Made by a program: the position numbers and the translations under genes | Assembly (NCBI GenBank): GCA_030530145.1 | Contig: JAUMVN010000001.1 | Coordinates: forward strand, 62,001 to 126,000 | Origin: Coriobacteriia bacterium | Lineage (GTDB): Bacteria > Actinomycetota > Coriobacteriia > Coriobacteriales > Atopobiaceae | DNA: 64,000 nt | Direction: 5' to 3' | Notes under the pieces: model-generated | What the model was told of the DNA's origin: nothing | The model's database searches: none | The model's input: the letters and a program-made list of their open reading frames with translations, nothing else | In this document: one piece after another, positions 55,281 to 64,000 of the stretch | Position numbering within the stretch: position 1 is the stretch's first letter | How the letters are laid out: the number at the start of each line of letters is the position of its first letter

Positions 55281-56430
55281 CGGCGCTCACCTCCTTGGCG
55301 GGCTCGGCGGGCGCGCCGGGCTTCTTCTTCCAGGGGAAGTCCTTGTTCAGGCAGCGCTCGACCACGCGGGAGAGCGAGAAGTCGTAGCTGCCGAAGAGGC
55401 CCTGCGGGCGGAAGATCATGACGAGGATGAGCACGACGGCGTAGACGACCATGCGGTACTCGGAGAAGGCGCGAAGAGCCTCGGGCAGGATCGTGAGCAC
55501 GGAGGCCGACACGACGGAGCCGAGCATGGAGCCCATGCCGCCGAGGACGACCATGACCAGGATCTCGACGGACTTCATGAAGCCGAACTTGGAGGGGTCC
55601 ATGACGCCGATGCAGCCGGCGTAGAGGGCGCCGCCGACGCCCGCGAAGAACGCGGAGACCACGAAGGCGAGCGTCTTGTAGTAGGTGGTCTTGACGCCGG
55701 AGGCCTCGGCCGCGATCTCGTTGTCGCGGATGGCGAGGATCGCGCGGCCGTGGCGGGACTTCATCATCGTGTGGATAAGGAAGATGACGACGGCGACCGT
55801 GAGGAAGACGTTCAGGAAGTTCGTGTAGCCGGGGATGCCCGAGAGGCCCTTGGCGCCTCCCGTGAAGTCGAAGCCGAGGACGCCGTCGATGTTGTTGATG
55901 ACGACGCGGATGATCTCGGCGAAGCCCAGCGTGATGATGGCCAAGTAGTCGCCCTTGAGGCGCAGGGCGGGGATGCCGATGATGAGGCCGCAGACGGCGG
56001 CGCAGATGCCGCCGAAGACGACGCCCATGACGAAGAGCCCGATGGCGGCGGGGCTCGACATGGCGGCCATCGCCTTGGTCTCGACGCCGAGCACGGGCAT
56101 CATGTGGATGATGAACAGGGCGCAGGAGTAGCCGCCCACGCTCATGAAGCCGGCGTGGCCGAGCGGGAGCTGGCCGAGGTAGCCGGTCGCGATGTTCAGC
56201 GAGACGGCCATGATGATGTAGATGCCGACCTGCTCGAGGACGCCGGACTGGTAGCGGTTGACGACGCCGCCCGAGATCAGGCCCTCGCCGATGACCAGGA
56301 ACAGCAGCACGAGCACGGCGTTGATCGCGTAGCGCGCGGGCATGGGGAGGCTTCGGTAGACGCCGGCGGGCTTGGCGACGGACGCGGAGAGCGTCGGGCG
56401 CTCCTCGCCCTTGTTGTAGTAATCCTTCAT
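55273..56430 (-). CDS. livM: Branched-chain amino acid ABC transporter permease LivM
   Basis: 385-residue permease with about eight to nine spans. The LivM hallmarks are visible: YIIMAVSLNIATGYLGQLPLGHAGFMSVGGY, GDYLAIITLGFAEIIR, SRHGRAILAIRDNEIAAEASG (EAA loop) and LGGMGSMLGSVV. The C-terminal tail is charged. The N-terminus has about 35 cytoplasmic residues. It is 15 nt downstream of livH. Confidence 0.95.
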   Translation of the reverse strand: MKDYYNKGEERPTLSASVAKPAGVYRSLPMPARYAINAVLVLLFLVIGEGLISGGVVNRYQSGVLEQVGIYIIMAVSLNIATGYLGQLPLGHAGFMSVGGYSCALFIIHMMPVLGVETKAMAAMSSPAAIGLFVMGVVFGGICAAVCGLIIGIPALRLKGDYLAIITLGFAEIIRVVINNIDGVLGFDFTGGAKGLSGIPGYTNFLNVFLTVAVVIFLIHTMMKSRHGRAILAIRDNEIAAEASGVKTTYYKTLAFVVSAFFAGVGGALYAGCIGVMDPSKFGFMKSVEILVMVVLGGMGSMLGSVVSASVLTILPEALRAFSEYRMVVYAVVLILVMIFRPQGLFGSYDFSLSRVVERCLNKDFPWKKKPGAPAEPAKEVSADE

Positions 56431-56445
56431 TCTCGCAGCACCCCC

Positions 56446-57321
56446 TTAGACCTTCTCCGTCATGGGCCTACCGAGAAGACCGGTCGGCTTGACGACGAGC
56501 ACGATGATGAGCAGCAGGAAGACGACGGCGTCCTGCCAAACGGAGAGACCGATGGCCGAGACGAACACCTCGGCGAAGCCGACGATCAGGCCGCCGATGA
56601 CGGCGCCGGGGATGGAGCCGATGCCGCCCAGGACCGCGGCGACGAAGGCCTTGGTGCCGAGCATGATGCCCATGGTCGGCGTGACCTGCGTGTAGGCCAT
56701 GCAGTACAGGACGCTGCCGATGCCGGCGAGCGCGGAGCCGACGGCGAAGGTGAACGAGATGGTGTTGTTCACGTTGATGCCCATGAGGCGGGCGGCGCCC
56801 ATGTCCTCGGACACGGCGCGCATAGCCTTGCCGAGCTTGGTCTTCTGCACGAGGAAGGTGAGGACCGCGGTGGCAGCGGCCGTGACGAGGACCGTGAGGA
56901 TGGCGCGCCCAGAGAGCGACGCGTCGCCCAGTTGAATGCTGCCGAAGTCGCCGAACGAGGGGACGACCTTGGCCGCCGCGCCGAAAGCGAGCTGGCCGCC
57001 GTTCTCGAGGAAGTACGAGACGCCGATTGCCGTGATCAGGATCGAGAGGCGCGGGGCGTCGCGCAGGGGCGCGTAGGCGATCTTGTCGATGAGGACGCCG
57101 AGGGCCATGCAGCCGATGACGGCGAGGATGGCGGCGATCGCGGGCGGCAGGCCGAGGTTCGCCATCGCAATCCACGCGATATAGCCGCCCACCATGATGA
57201 TGTCGCCGTGGGCGAAGTTCAGAAGCAGGATGATGCCGTACACCATGGTGTAGCCGAGCGCGACGAGCGCGTAGATGCTGCCGAGCGAGAGTCCGTTGAG
57301 GACCTGGGTCAAAAACGTCAC
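56446..57321 (-). CDS. livH: Branched-chain amino acid ABC transporter permease LivH
   Basis: 291-residue permease with eight spans: NGLSLGSIYALVALGYTMVYGIILLLNFAHGDI (hallmark near the start), KLGKAMRAVSEDMGAARLMGI as EAA-type loop and LGGIGSIPGAVIGGL. The GTG at 57321 is the likely start, with GGAAGGGAG 8 nt upstream; an in-frame GTG nine nt earlier is closer to the Shine-Dalgarno. It follows livJ after an intercistronic hairpin. Confidence 0.95.
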   Translation of the reverse strand: MTFLTQVLNGLSLGSIYALVALGYTMVYGIILLLNFAHGDIIMVGGYIAWIAMANLGLPPAIAAILAVIGCMALGVLIDKIAYAPLRDAPRLSILITAIGVSYFLENGGQLAFGAAAKVVPSFGDFGSIQLGDASLSGRAILTVLVTAAATAVLTFLVQKTKLGKAMRAVSEDMGAARLMGINVNNTISFTFAVGSALAGIGSVLYCMAYTQVTPTMGIMLGTKAFVAAVLGGIGSIPGAVIGGLIVGFAEVFVSAIGLSVWQDAVVFLLLIIVLVVKPTGLLGRPMTEKV

Positions 57322-57361
57322 GGTGAGCACTCCCTTCCGATTCGTGTTCCGATAGTACGAA

Positions 57362-57403
57362 GGGCACCGAGAGGCGCGCGGAAGCGCCGTTCTCTCGGTG
57401 CCC
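57362..57403 (-). terminator. Intercistronic hairpin between livJ and livH
   Basis: Perfect 12-bp outer stem GGGCACCGAGAG / CTCTCGGTGCCC with a GC-rich inner part, then TTCGTACT on the minus strand. It fits partial termination that raises binding-protein mRNA over the rest of the operon. Confidence 0.7.
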
Positions 57404-57440
57404 AGGTTTGACGTCGAATGGACGCGCGGGCGAGAAACCC

Positions 57441-58634
57441 TTACGGCTCGATGGTGTCGAAGATCTCCTCGGTGCCGTCCTTGAAGGTGATGACGAGGGT
57501 CGACTTCTCGGGGTCGCCGGTGCCGGAGTAGGAGATGGTGCCCGTGACGCCCTCGACCTTGGCGGCGGCGATGCCGTCGATCACGGCCTGCTTGTAGTCG
57601 TCGGAGCCGGGGGTACCGCCCTTCTCCTCGGCGGCCTCGAGGCCGGCGCACACGATGGCGGCGGCGTCGTAGCCCAGGGCGTTGAAGTTGGTCGGGGCCT
57701 CGTTGTACTCGGCCTTGAAGTCCTCGATGAACTTCTGGACGGACTCGTCGGGGTTGGTCGCGACGAAGGAGGAGCAATAGAAGCAGCCCTCGAGGTCTGC
57801 GGTGGAGGCGTAGTCCTGGTCGCCGCCGACAATGCCGGCCCAGCCGTCGGCGCCCAGGAAGACGCCCTTGTAGCCGAGCTGACGGGCCTGGGTGACGATC
57901 ATGCCGTCGTCCTGATAGTAGTTAGACGAGAGGATGGCGTCGGGGTTGGTGGCGATGATGGCGGTGAGCTGGGCGTTGAAGTCGGTGGCGCCGGAGGCGT
58001 AGCCCTGCTCGGAGGCGACGGTGATGCCCTTGGCGGCGCACTCCTCCTTGAAGGCGTCCGCGACGCCGGAGGCGTAGTCGTCGCCGGAGTCGAAGATGGT
58101 GGCAACGGTCTTGTAGCCCTGCTTGGCGGCGAAGTCGCCCATGACCTTGCCCTGGAACGGGTCGGTCACGCAGGCGCGGAAGTAGTTGTCGCCGTAGGAG
58201 ATGACGTCGGCGGTGGTGGCAGAGGAGGTGACGCAGGGCATGTTGTCCTCGACGGACTTCTGGGCCACGGCGATGGTCGGCTTGGAGGTGACGTCGCCAA
58301 CGATGGCGGTCACGCCGTCCTCGACGAGCTTGTTGTAGACGGTGACGGCCTCGGTGGCGTCGCCCTTCTCGTCCTGGACGTCGGTCTCGATCTGCTTGCC
58401 GTTGATGCCGCCGTCGGCGTTGACCTGCTTGAAGTAGAGCAGCGCGCCGTCGCGGCAAGCGACGCCGTACTGGGCGACGGAGCCGGAGAGCGGTCCCATG
58501 ACGCCGACCTTGATGGAGCCGTCGGAAGAGCCGGAGTCGGAGCTGGAGCTGGAGCCGCAGCCGGCGAGGCCGAGGCCCGCGGCGACGAGGCCGGAGACCT
58601 CGAGGAACTGGCGACGGGAAACGTTGTTGAGCAT
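57441..58634 (-). CDS. livJ: Branched-chain amino acid ABC transporter substrate-binding lipoprotein
   Basis: 397-residue family 4 binding protein with a signal peptide that contains a twin-Arg-like SRRQFLEVSGL and lipobox LGLAGC (Cys about 26), followed by a Ser-rich linker. The periplasmic-binding fold is complete: IKVGVMGPLSGSVAQYG, GDVTSKPTIAVAQKSVED, PCVTSSATTADV, TIFDSGDDYASGVADAF and a C-terminal EGVTGTISYSGTGDP. Ligands in this class are Leu/Ile/Val or related. It is first gene of livJHMGF. Confidence 0.95.
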   Translation of the reverse strand: MLNNVSRRQFLEVSGLVAAGLGLAGCGSSSSSDSGSSDGSIKVGVMGPLSGSVAQYGVACRDGALLYFKQVNADGGINGKQIETDVQDEKGDATEAVTVYNKLVEDGVTAIVGDVTSKPTIAVAQKSVEDNMPCVTSSATTADVISYGDNYFRACVTDPFQGKVMGDFAAKQGYKTVATIFDSGDDYASGVADAFKEECAAKGITVASEQGYASGATDFNAQLTAIIATNPDAILSSNYYQDDGMIVTQARQLGYKGVFLGADGWAGIVGGDQDYASTADLEGCFYCSSFVATNPDESVQKFIEDFKAEYNEAPTNFNALGYDAAAIVCAGLEAAEEKGGTPGSDDYKQAVIDGIAAAKVEGVTGTISYSGTGDPEKSTLVITFKDGTEEIFDTIEP

Positions 58635-58782
58635 GATGTTCTCCTCCCAAATAATGCAGCTGAATAAGCTGGTAAGGAGAATAGACGCTCAACCGCGTCA
58701 CCTGTTGGGAACTAAGCAGAGCTTAAATCCAGCGAAACATAAAATAATCTATCGGTAATAAAGCGCCGCTCGCCGTATCCGC

Positions 58783-59268
58783 TTATGCCTTTGGCCGAAG
58801 TTTCGCGACAACCGTCGCGATACCGGCCCCCAAAAGCATGCCGCACAGGTCGATGAGCACGTCGCGGGGCTGTCCCGTGCGACCGGGAACGAAGAGCTGG
58901 ATGCCCTCATCGACCACGGGGACGAGGGCGAAGAGCACCGGAGCGCGTCTCCGGAGGCGCGGGCCTCCCCCGCCGCCCACGGCCAGCGAGCGGCCCAGGA
59001 GCGCGGCCAGAAGGCCCAAGACGGCATACTCCGACACGTGGGCGGCCTTGCGGATCAGGAACGTGCAGAGGCTCGCGTCGACGATGCCGAGAAGCGAGAA
59101 GAGCGGCTGCAGCACGGCGTAGACGGCGCCGCTCTCCTGAGAGGACTGAGTCCCCGGGACAAGGGAATGCCCCCAGATGAAGCAAGTCCAGGCGAGGGCC
59201 GCGACCAGCCAAGCCACCGGGGAGATGGACGCGCCGCGCGGGGCCCCGGCGTTCGAGGGCTCAGCCAA
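58783..59268 (-). CDS. VanZ family membrane protein
   Basis: 161-residue VanZ-like protein with four spans: VAWLVAALAWTCFIWGHS, then LIRKAAHVSEYAVLGLLAALL (the family's RKxxHxxEY motif), ALVPVVDEGIQLFVPGRTGQPRDVLID (E-x-x-Q-x-x-x-x-x-R) and a last span. The biochemical role of VanZ proteins is poorly known; VanZ itself gives low-level teicoplanin resistance. No ATG is available; TTG at 59268 is used with GAGG upstream, immediately after the stop of the preceding gene, so translation is coupled. Confidence 0.85.
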   Translation of the reverse strand: MAEPSNAGAPRGASISPVAWLVAALAWTCFIWGHSLVPGTQSSQESGAVYAVLQPLFSLLGIVDASLCTFLIRKAAHVSEYAVLGLLAALLGRSLAVGGGGGPRLRRRAPVLFALVPVVDEGIQLFVPGRTGQPRDVLIDLCGMLLGAGIATVVAKLRPKA

Positions 59269-59269
59269 C

Positions 59270-60610
59270 TCAGGCCTCTTTCGCGAGCTCGAGGTCGGCC
59301 TGGGCGAAGTGCTTCGGGCGGTACAGGGGCTTCTCGCCGACGAGCTGGAGGCTGCCGGTGTCGGGCCTGCGCGCGCGGCCGGGCAAGGAGGCCGTGCCGC
59401 TGCCGCCGTCGAGCAGGCGCAGGAAGCGGCCGGCGACGTTGCGGGTGGCCTTGGAGGAGTTGCGCTCGAACTCCTCCTCGATGAGGTGGTTCACGTAGGT
59501 CTCGGTGTCGACGATCTCGGGGTGCCCGGCGACCGGCTTGAAGGGGATGAAGGCCGTGCTCTGCTCGAGGCCGTCCGGCTCGTCGAGGGTGTCCGAATCG
59601 CCCACGACGTCGGCGAAGGGCGCGGCGAAGGCCGGCTCGGGCTCCGCGACGCTAGCGTGCGCATTGAAACGCTCGTCCATGGACTTCAGGGCGGAGGCCC
59701 AGTCGTCGTCGGAGACGGAGTCGTCGGCGTCGTGGACCTCGGGGAAGACGCCCTCGTCGACGAAGGCGACGCGCTTCGAGATGCCCTCGCGCATGAACTC
59801 CTGCGCGGGAGCGGCAGCCTGCGCCGCCTCGACGAGAAGGTCCTTGCCCGTGGCCGCCGAGAAGCTCGAGGGGATGGCGAGCCCCTCGTCGCGCGATTCG
59901 TCGACGAAGTCGTCGAGCTTCTTGATGGAACCGACGCCGACCGACGTGTTCCACCAGGAGGTCCCCACGTCGGCGACCGAGCCGTCCGCGCGCTCGATGA
60001 CGGGCAGGCCGTCCATCATCTCGGCGTCCATCCGCTCGCGCAGCGTCTGGGCGACGCCCTGCGCGCGGGTGGCCATCTTCTCGCGAAGGCTCTTGTGCCT
60101 CACGTAGTTCTGGGCGATCTGCTCGTAGTCGTCGGTCGCATGGGCGCCCGGGGCCGCGGCCTTCTGCCCGGCGGCGCCCGCGGAAGCCGGGCGAGCAGTC
60201 GCTTTCACGCTCCTGGAGGCCCCGTCCGACCGGGCGGGCGACGCGACCACGGCCCGGGCGGCCTTGACCGGGGCATCGCCCTGCTGAAGCGGGGCGACAT
60301 CGCCGAGCTCGAGCTCGCGCCCCTCAGGGCTGTACGGGAGCCGGAACGAGCCCGTCGCGGCGAGGTCGCCCAGGGAGGAGAGCTCGTCGGCCTCCCGCTC
60401 GCGCTCGATGACGGCGCGGCAGACGGCTGCCGAAACGATTCCGGTTGCCACGACGCCCGCGGCCACGCCCGCGAAGAAGCTGGCAGCGGGGTTCTCGACG
60501 ATGAGCGCGAGCGCCTCGTCCAAAGGGGCGGCCTGCGCGGGAAGAGGGGCGCAGAGGACGCACGCGCCCGCGAGTCCGGCAGCGATGGCCGGGTTCCTTC
60601 TCTTCTCCAT
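59270..60610 (-). CDS. Uncharacterised secreted/membrane-anchored protein
   Basis: 446-residue protein of unknown family. Visible features: a signal-like N-terminus (about 1-27, ending APLPAQAA), a second hydrophobic span at about 44-63 (ASFFAGVAAGVVATGIVSAAV), then a long, acidic, Ala-rich soluble part with few predicted spans. Motif-like stretches are RHKSLREKMATRAQGVAQTLRERMD, GTSWWNTSVGVGSIKKLDDFVDE and a C-terminal YVNHLIEEEFERNSSKA. The start at 60610 is supported by GGAGGTG 9 nt upstream. It lies between rho and the VanZ gene and is coupled to the latter. Confidence 0.7.
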   Translation of the reverse strand: MEKRRNPAIAAGLAGACVLCAPLPAQAAPLDEALALIVENPAASFFAGVAAGVVATGIVSAAVCRAVIEREREADELSSLGDLAATGSFRLPYSPEGRELELGDVAPLQQGDAPVKAARAVVASPARSDGASRSVKATARPASAGAAGQKAAAPGAHATDDYEQIAQNYVRHKSLREKMATRAQGVAQTLRERMDAEMMDGLPVIERADGSVADVGTSWWNTSVGVGSIKKLDDFVDESRDEGLAIPSSFSAATGKDLLVEAAQAAAPAQEFMREGISKRVAFVDEGVFPEVHDADDSVSDDDWASALKSMDERFNAHASVAEPEPAFAAPFADVVGDSDTLDEPDGLEQSTAFIPFKPVAGHPEIVDTETYVNHLIEEEFERNSSKATRNVAGRFLRLLDGGSGTASLPGRARRPDTGSLQLVGEKPLYRPKHFAQADLELAKEA

Positions 60611-60674
60611 GTTCGAAGCACCTCCGCTGTGCCTGCGGGGCATACCTTGCCGAACCTATGGAGCCGGGAAAGAA

Positions 60675-60692
60675 GGGCCCATGCAGATGGGC
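60675..60692 (-). terminator. Small hairpin upstream of the unknown 446-residue gene
   Basis: Seven-base-pair stem GGCCCAT / ATGGGCC with a 4-nt loop, followed on the minus strand by CTTCTTTCCC. It could be a weak terminator of rho readthrough or a leader structure of the downstream gene. Confidence 0.4.
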
Positions 60693-60780
60693 CGCTCAAA
60701 ACAGCTGCGGGCGGGTTCGTTTGAGGTGTGTATGCCGCAACGTACGAATTTCTCAGAACACTATAGCGCAGAAAAGGCGC

Positions 60781-60848
60781 GGCGCCCGGCGTCGTTCGCC
60801 CACGCAACGATACGTTGCACAAAACGTGGACGAACGGCGCCGGGCGCC
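60781..60848 (-). terminator. Long terminator hairpin after rho
   Basis: A 24-bp stem (60781-60804 with 60825-60848; 22 Watson-Crick pairs) starts 24 nt beyond the rho stop, and GCGCCTTTTCTGC follows on the minus strand. The 20-nt loop contains a small palindrome CAACG-ATA-CGTTG. In length and position it resembles palindromes A-G, with yet another loop. Confidence 0.82.
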
Positions 60849-60871
60849 GAGGCGACGCGGGACTCGCCCGC

Positions 60872-63073
60872 TTACGCGATGTAGTCGGTCTGCTGGGCCT
60901 TCTTCGCGCTCTTGATGAGGAACTCACGGTTGTCGTTGGTCCCCTTGAGGCCCTTGACCAGCGCGTTCGCGGCGCGCTCCGTGTTGTTCATGTTCGCGAG
61001 GATCCTGCGGATGCCCCAGACGAAGGGCTGGTAGTCGACCGGGATGAGAAGGTCCTCGTTGCGCGTGCCGGAGCTCACCGGGTCGATGGCCGGGAAGATG
61101 CGCTTGTCGGCGAGCTCCCGGTCGAGCTTGAGCTCCATGTTGCCGGTGCCCTTAAACTCCTCGAAGATGACCTCGTCCATCTTCGAGCCCGTGTCGACGA
61201 GGGCCGAGGCGATGATGGTGAGGGAGCCGCCGTTCTCGATGTTGCGCGCGGCGCCGAGGAATTTCTTCGGCGGGTAGAGCGCGGCCGAGTCGACGCCGCC
61301 CGAGAGGATGCGGCCGCTCGCGGGCTGGGCCAGGTTGTAGGCGCGCGCGAGGCGGGTGATGGAGTCGAGCACGACCACGACGTCCTCGCCGAGCTCGACC
61401 AGGCGCTTGGCGTGCTCGATGACGAGCTCGGAGACGTGGGTGTGGTTGTCGGCGGGCATGTCGAAGGTCGAGGCGACGACCTCGCCCTTGATGGAGCGCT
61501 CCATGTCCGTGACCTCCTCGGGGCGCTCGTCCACCAGCAGGCAGAAGAGATGCACCTCGGGGTTGTTCAGGGCGATGGACTGGCAAATCTTCTTCAGGCA
61601 GGTCGTCTTGCCGGCCTTCGGGGGCGAGACGATGAGGCCGCGCTGGCCCTTGCCGATGGGGCTCACCAGGTCGATGGCGCGGCCGGTGATGGAGTCCTTG
61701 CCGTGCTCGAGCACGAGGCGCTCGTCGGGGAAGACGGGCGTGAGGTCGCGGAAGCGGGGGCGCGCCTTCAGGCCCTCGGGGGCGTGGCCGTTCACGGTCG
61801 CGACCTTGACGAGGGGCGGGTATTTCGCGTTGCCGCGGCCCGGGCCGACGGTGCCCGCGACGCGGTCGCCGGGCCTCAGGCCGAGGTTCCTGATCATCTG
61901 CTGGTGGACGAAGCAGTCGTCGTCGCCCTCCATGTAATTGCCGGTGCGCAGCCAGCCGAAGCCCTCGTTGCCGATCTCGAGGATGCCGTCGACGGAACGG
62001 AACCCCTCGGCGCGCGCGGCGGCGGCGTAGACGGCCTCGACGAGCTCAGGCTTGCGCAGGCCGACGTACTCGACCCCGAGCTCGGCGGCCTTCGACCGAA
62101 GGTCGGCGACCTTCATCTCGGCGACCTCCTCGAGCGAGAGGGACGGCTCGGAGACGACCTCGCGGTTGCGCTTGTTGCGGTTCTTGCGGCCGTTGCGGCC
62201 GTTGCCCTGCGCGTTCTGGTTGCCGCCCTGGGCGCCCTGGCCGTTGCCCTGTGCGTTTTGGTTGCCGCCCTGGCCCTGCTGCCTCGCGTCGTCGGAACCC
62301 TCTCGGTCGAACTTGTTGCGCCGGTTCCGGCGGGCCCGGCGGCCGCCCTGCTCGGCCTCTTGGGCGCGCGGGACCTCATGCGCCTCGGCGGCCTCGGCGG
62401 CCGCGGCGTCCGGAGCAGCGCCCTCGGCGGCGGGCTGGCTGCCGCGGGCGGCGGCATCGGCGTCGGCGACGGTCGACGCGGGCGGGTCGGTCGGCTCGGA
62501 GCTCGCCGACGTCGCCTCGCGGGCGATGCGGTTCAGCTCCTCCACATCGTGGGCGGCGGATTCCTCGACGGCGGAGCTTTCCTTGGCCTTCCGCGGGCGC
62601 CCGGGACGGCGCTTGGGCTTCTCGGCCGCGGGCTCGGCGGGGTCCCCCGCCGCGACGGGAGCCTCGCTCGCGGCGGCATGCTCGGCCTCGGGCGCGGCTG
62701 CCTGCGCCTGCTCGGGGTCGTCCGTCGCCTTGGGCTTGCGGGCGCGCGCCGGGCGGCGCTTGGGCTTCTCCGCCCCCGCCTCAGCGACAGGCTCGGCGGC
62801 GTTGCCCGAGGAGGCGGCGTCGGCGGCCGCCGGCACGTCCGCCACGGCCTCCTCAGTCGCCTTCGCTTTGCGCGGGCGGCCGGGACGGCGCTTCGGTTTC
62901 TCCTCGGGAGCGGGCTGCTCGGCCGCCTCCCCGCCGCGATCTTCCGCGGGGACGGCGTCCACAGCAGCCTCGGGCGCCGCCTTCTTCACGCTGCGGCGGA
63001 CCCGCTTCTTCGGCGCGGGCTTCTCGTCTGCGGGCGCGCTCGCCTCGGCGACGATGGGATTTTCTTCAGTCAT
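60872..63073 (-). CDS. rho: Transcription termination factor Rho with long disordered N-terminus
   Basis: 733-residue Rho, the hexameric RNA helicase/translocase that terminates transcription. The core (about 310-733) is standard: RNA-binding domain with [12 protein letters not shown], Walker [24 protein letters not shown], Walker B-type [15 protein letters not shown] and [13 protein letters not shown]. Before it lie about 305 extra residues: Ala/Glu/Pro-rich sequence with three basic AT-hook-like repeats [13 protein letters not shown] (59-71, 103-115 variant, 152-164) and an N/Q/G-rich stretch (264-305) with a direct repeat [10 protein letters not shown], ending [12 protein letters not shown]. 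The ATG at 63073 follows AGAGAGG. Confidence 0.95.
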   Translation of the reverse strand: MTEENPIVAEASAPADEKPAPKKRVRRSVKKAAPEAAVDAVPAEDRGGEAAEQPAPEEKPKRRPGRPRKAKATEEAVADVPAAADAASSGNAAEPVAEAGAEKPKRRPARARKPKATDDPEQAQAAAPEAEHAAASEAPVAAGDPAEPAAEKPKRRPGRPRKAKESSAVEESAAHDVEELNRIAREATSASSEPTDPPASTVADADAAARGSQPAAEGAAPDAAAAEAAEAHEVPRAQEAEQGGRRARRNRRNKFDREGSDDARQQGQGGNQNAQGNGQGAQGGNQNAQGNGRNGRKNRNKRNREVVSEPSLSLEEVAEMKVADLRSKAAELGVEYVGLRKPELVEAVYAAAARAEGFRSVDGILEIGNEGFGWLRTGNYMEGDDDCFVHQQMIRNLGLRPGDRVAGTVGPGRGNAKYPPLVKVATVNGHAPEGLKARPRFRDLTPVFPDERLVLEHGKDSITGRAIDLVSPIGKGQRGLIVSPPKAGKTTCLKKICQSIALNNPEVHLFCLLVDERPEEVTDMERSIKGEVVASTFDMPADNHTHVSELVIEHAKRLVELGEDVVVVLDSITRLARAYNLAQPASGRILSGGVDSAALYPPKKFLGAARNIENGGSLTIIASALVDTGSKMDEVIFEEFKGTGNMELKLDRELADKRIFPAIDPVSSGTRNEDLLIPVDYQPFVWGIRRILANMNNTERAANALVKGLKGTNDNREFLIKSAKKAQQTDYIA

Positions 63074-63240
63074 CCATGACCTCTCTGTATGCGCGGCCGG
63101 TATGGCTGGCCGCAAAGCCGTTGAACGTGCTTTTCCTATCCCACACGAAATAAGCGATATGTAAGGTGGGAGAACACGGGCGGACTTAAGCGCCCCGTAA
63201 TGAGCCAAACTATAGCAGCTAGAACGGGCGTGCGCAAACA

Positions 63241-63264
63241 AAACCCCGCATCGCTGCGGGGTTT
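63241..63264 (-). terminator. Terminator after the MarR-type gene
   Basis: Perfect 10-bp stem AAACCCCGCA / TGCGGGGTTT with a 4-nt loop, then TGTTTGC on the minus strand, 50 nt beyond the stop. Confidence 0.8.
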
Positions 63265-63314
63265 CGCAAAAATCGTTTGATATCTCCGGCGTGGAAAGAA
63301 ACCCGTCGGGCAGG

Positions 63315-63995
63315 CTAATCGCGGGGCTTGCGCAGCTTGCGGCGAACGACCACCGACTGGATGGTGCCCGCGAGCGACTCGGCGCGGGCGCGCCCCGTGT
63401 CGGTCAGGCGAACGCAGGTCGTGTGCTGCCCGCCGGTCTCGCGCTCGCGCTCGACGAGCCCGAGGTCGGCCAGGGAGGCGACGCTCATCGAGACGGTGGG
63501 CTGCAGGAGGCCGAGGACGTCGACGAGCTTCATGATGGTGAGGCTCTCCTCGTCGCTGGTGTAGATGCCCAGAAGAACGAGGTCGCCGGCCTTGCAGAAG
63601 ACCGAGCCCATGGCGTCGACGTACTTGCAGATGCGGTCGGCGGACGTGCGGGAAAGGGCCTTGCCGTTGGGGATCTGCGCCCGCGTGAGCGCGGAGAGGT
63701 TCGCGACGGCCTCGCGGCCGGAATCGGAGATGCTGCACACGACGTTGCGGCGGTCGGTCGAGCCCTCGCCGCGCTCGATGTAGCCGAGACCGGCCAGGTG
63801 GTTCGTGCGGTGCGTCATGGTGGGGCGGAGGGCTCCCTGGTACTCGGCGATGGCCGACGTCTTTATGGGGGCGTCTGCGACGTCGAGCCTGCAGAGAATC
63901 GCGTATTCCTCGAACGTGAGGCGCTCGTCCGAGCTGACCTTTTGACGGACGATGTTGTAAGCCCTTCTTACCGACATGTACTCGCGAAGATCCAT
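63315..63995 (-). CDS. Tandem MarR-like winged-helix transcriptional regulator
   Basis: 226-residue protein with two MarR-type winged-helix units in one chain. Unit 1 (about 30-100): TFEEYAILCRLD, helix-turn-helix IKTSAIAEYQGALRPTMTHRTNHL and wing GYIERGEGSTDRRNVV. Unit 2 (about 140-210): SLTIMKLVDVLGLLQPTVSMSVASLADLGLVERE (excerpt) and wing GGQHTTCVRLTD. MarR proteins are normally dimers of one unit, so this could be a single-chain pseudo-dimer or a regulator with two different half-sites. Target and ligand are unknown. The 242-nt gap to rho holds only its terminator and presumably the rho promoter. Confidence 0.85.
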   Translation of the reverse strand: MDLREYMSVRRAYNIVRQKVSSDERLTFEEYAILCRLDVADAPIKTSAIAEYQGALRPTMTHRTNHLAGLGYIERGEGSTDRRNVVCSISDSGREAVANLSALTRAQIPNGKALSRTSADRICKYVDAMGSVFCKAGDLVLLGIYTSDEESLTIMKLVDVLGLLQPTVSMSVASLADLGLVERERETGGQHTTCVRLTDTGRARAESLAGTIQSVVVRRKLRKPRD

Positions 63996-64000
63996 GCTCT

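Overview
The window is high-GC DNA with bacterial gene density and looks like a chromosome segment of an anaerobic gut-type actinobacterium of the class Coriobacteriia (Collinsella/Olsenella-like). This is inference from content: an ATP-dependent PEP carboxykinase, Pta and AckA, a bifunctional AdhE, a mannitol PTS, a tandem MarR regulator, and a very long disordered N-terminus on Rho. I see no rRNA, tRNA, CRISPR array, prophage or insertion sequence. Most genes are housekeeping.

Layout. 1-11 kb: pnp (cut by the window edge), rpsO, a PPK2 polyphosphate kinase, a GT2/glf (UDP-galactofuranose) pair, pta, pckA and an aldose-1-epimerase-like gene. These are punctuated by six long hairpins with different stems but one shared loop. 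10.5-14.6 kb: a polar amino acid (glutamate/glutamine-type) ABC operon ending in a class I amidotransferase with a ferredoxin-like CX2CX2CX3CP N-terminus. 14.8-22.7 kb: ackA, a small-protein/HIT/xseBA/Zn-peptidase operon, RNase D, a lipid kinase and a Gfo/Idh oxidoreductase. 22.7-25.3 kb: a tight thioesterase-nudix-thyA-folA operon. 25.3-35.1 kb: an APH-fold kinase, adhE, and a hexitol cluster (mtlA, then divergent pfkB-type kinase, MDR polyol-phosphate dehydrogenase and a DeoR regulator).

35.1-44.9 kb: thrS with a candidate leader-peptide attenuator, then a one-carbon folate operon read leftwards: fhs, fchA, folD, formate/nitrite channel, folE, folC. The FolD lacks the cyclohydrolase lysine and glutamine, which fits the presence of a separate cyclohydrolase FchA. 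45-47.5 kb is a decayed patch: a lipoprotein, a MATE pump with an internal deletion, and a frameshifted DUF4160 gene with its frameshifted partner. 47.5-64 kb: valS, tatD, SEC-C-type map, an SDR enzyme, an iron-sulfur flavoprotein, a complete liv branched-chain amino acid ABC operon, a VanZ protein paired with an unknown secreted/membrane protein, rho and a MarR regulator.

Functionally the genes describe a mixed-acid/ethanol fermenter that takes up amino acids, hexitols and probably formate, and feeds formate into folate C1 units for thymidylate (thyA, folA) and purines. The most promising undescribed features are the shared-loop/variable-stem palindromes and the thrS leader.
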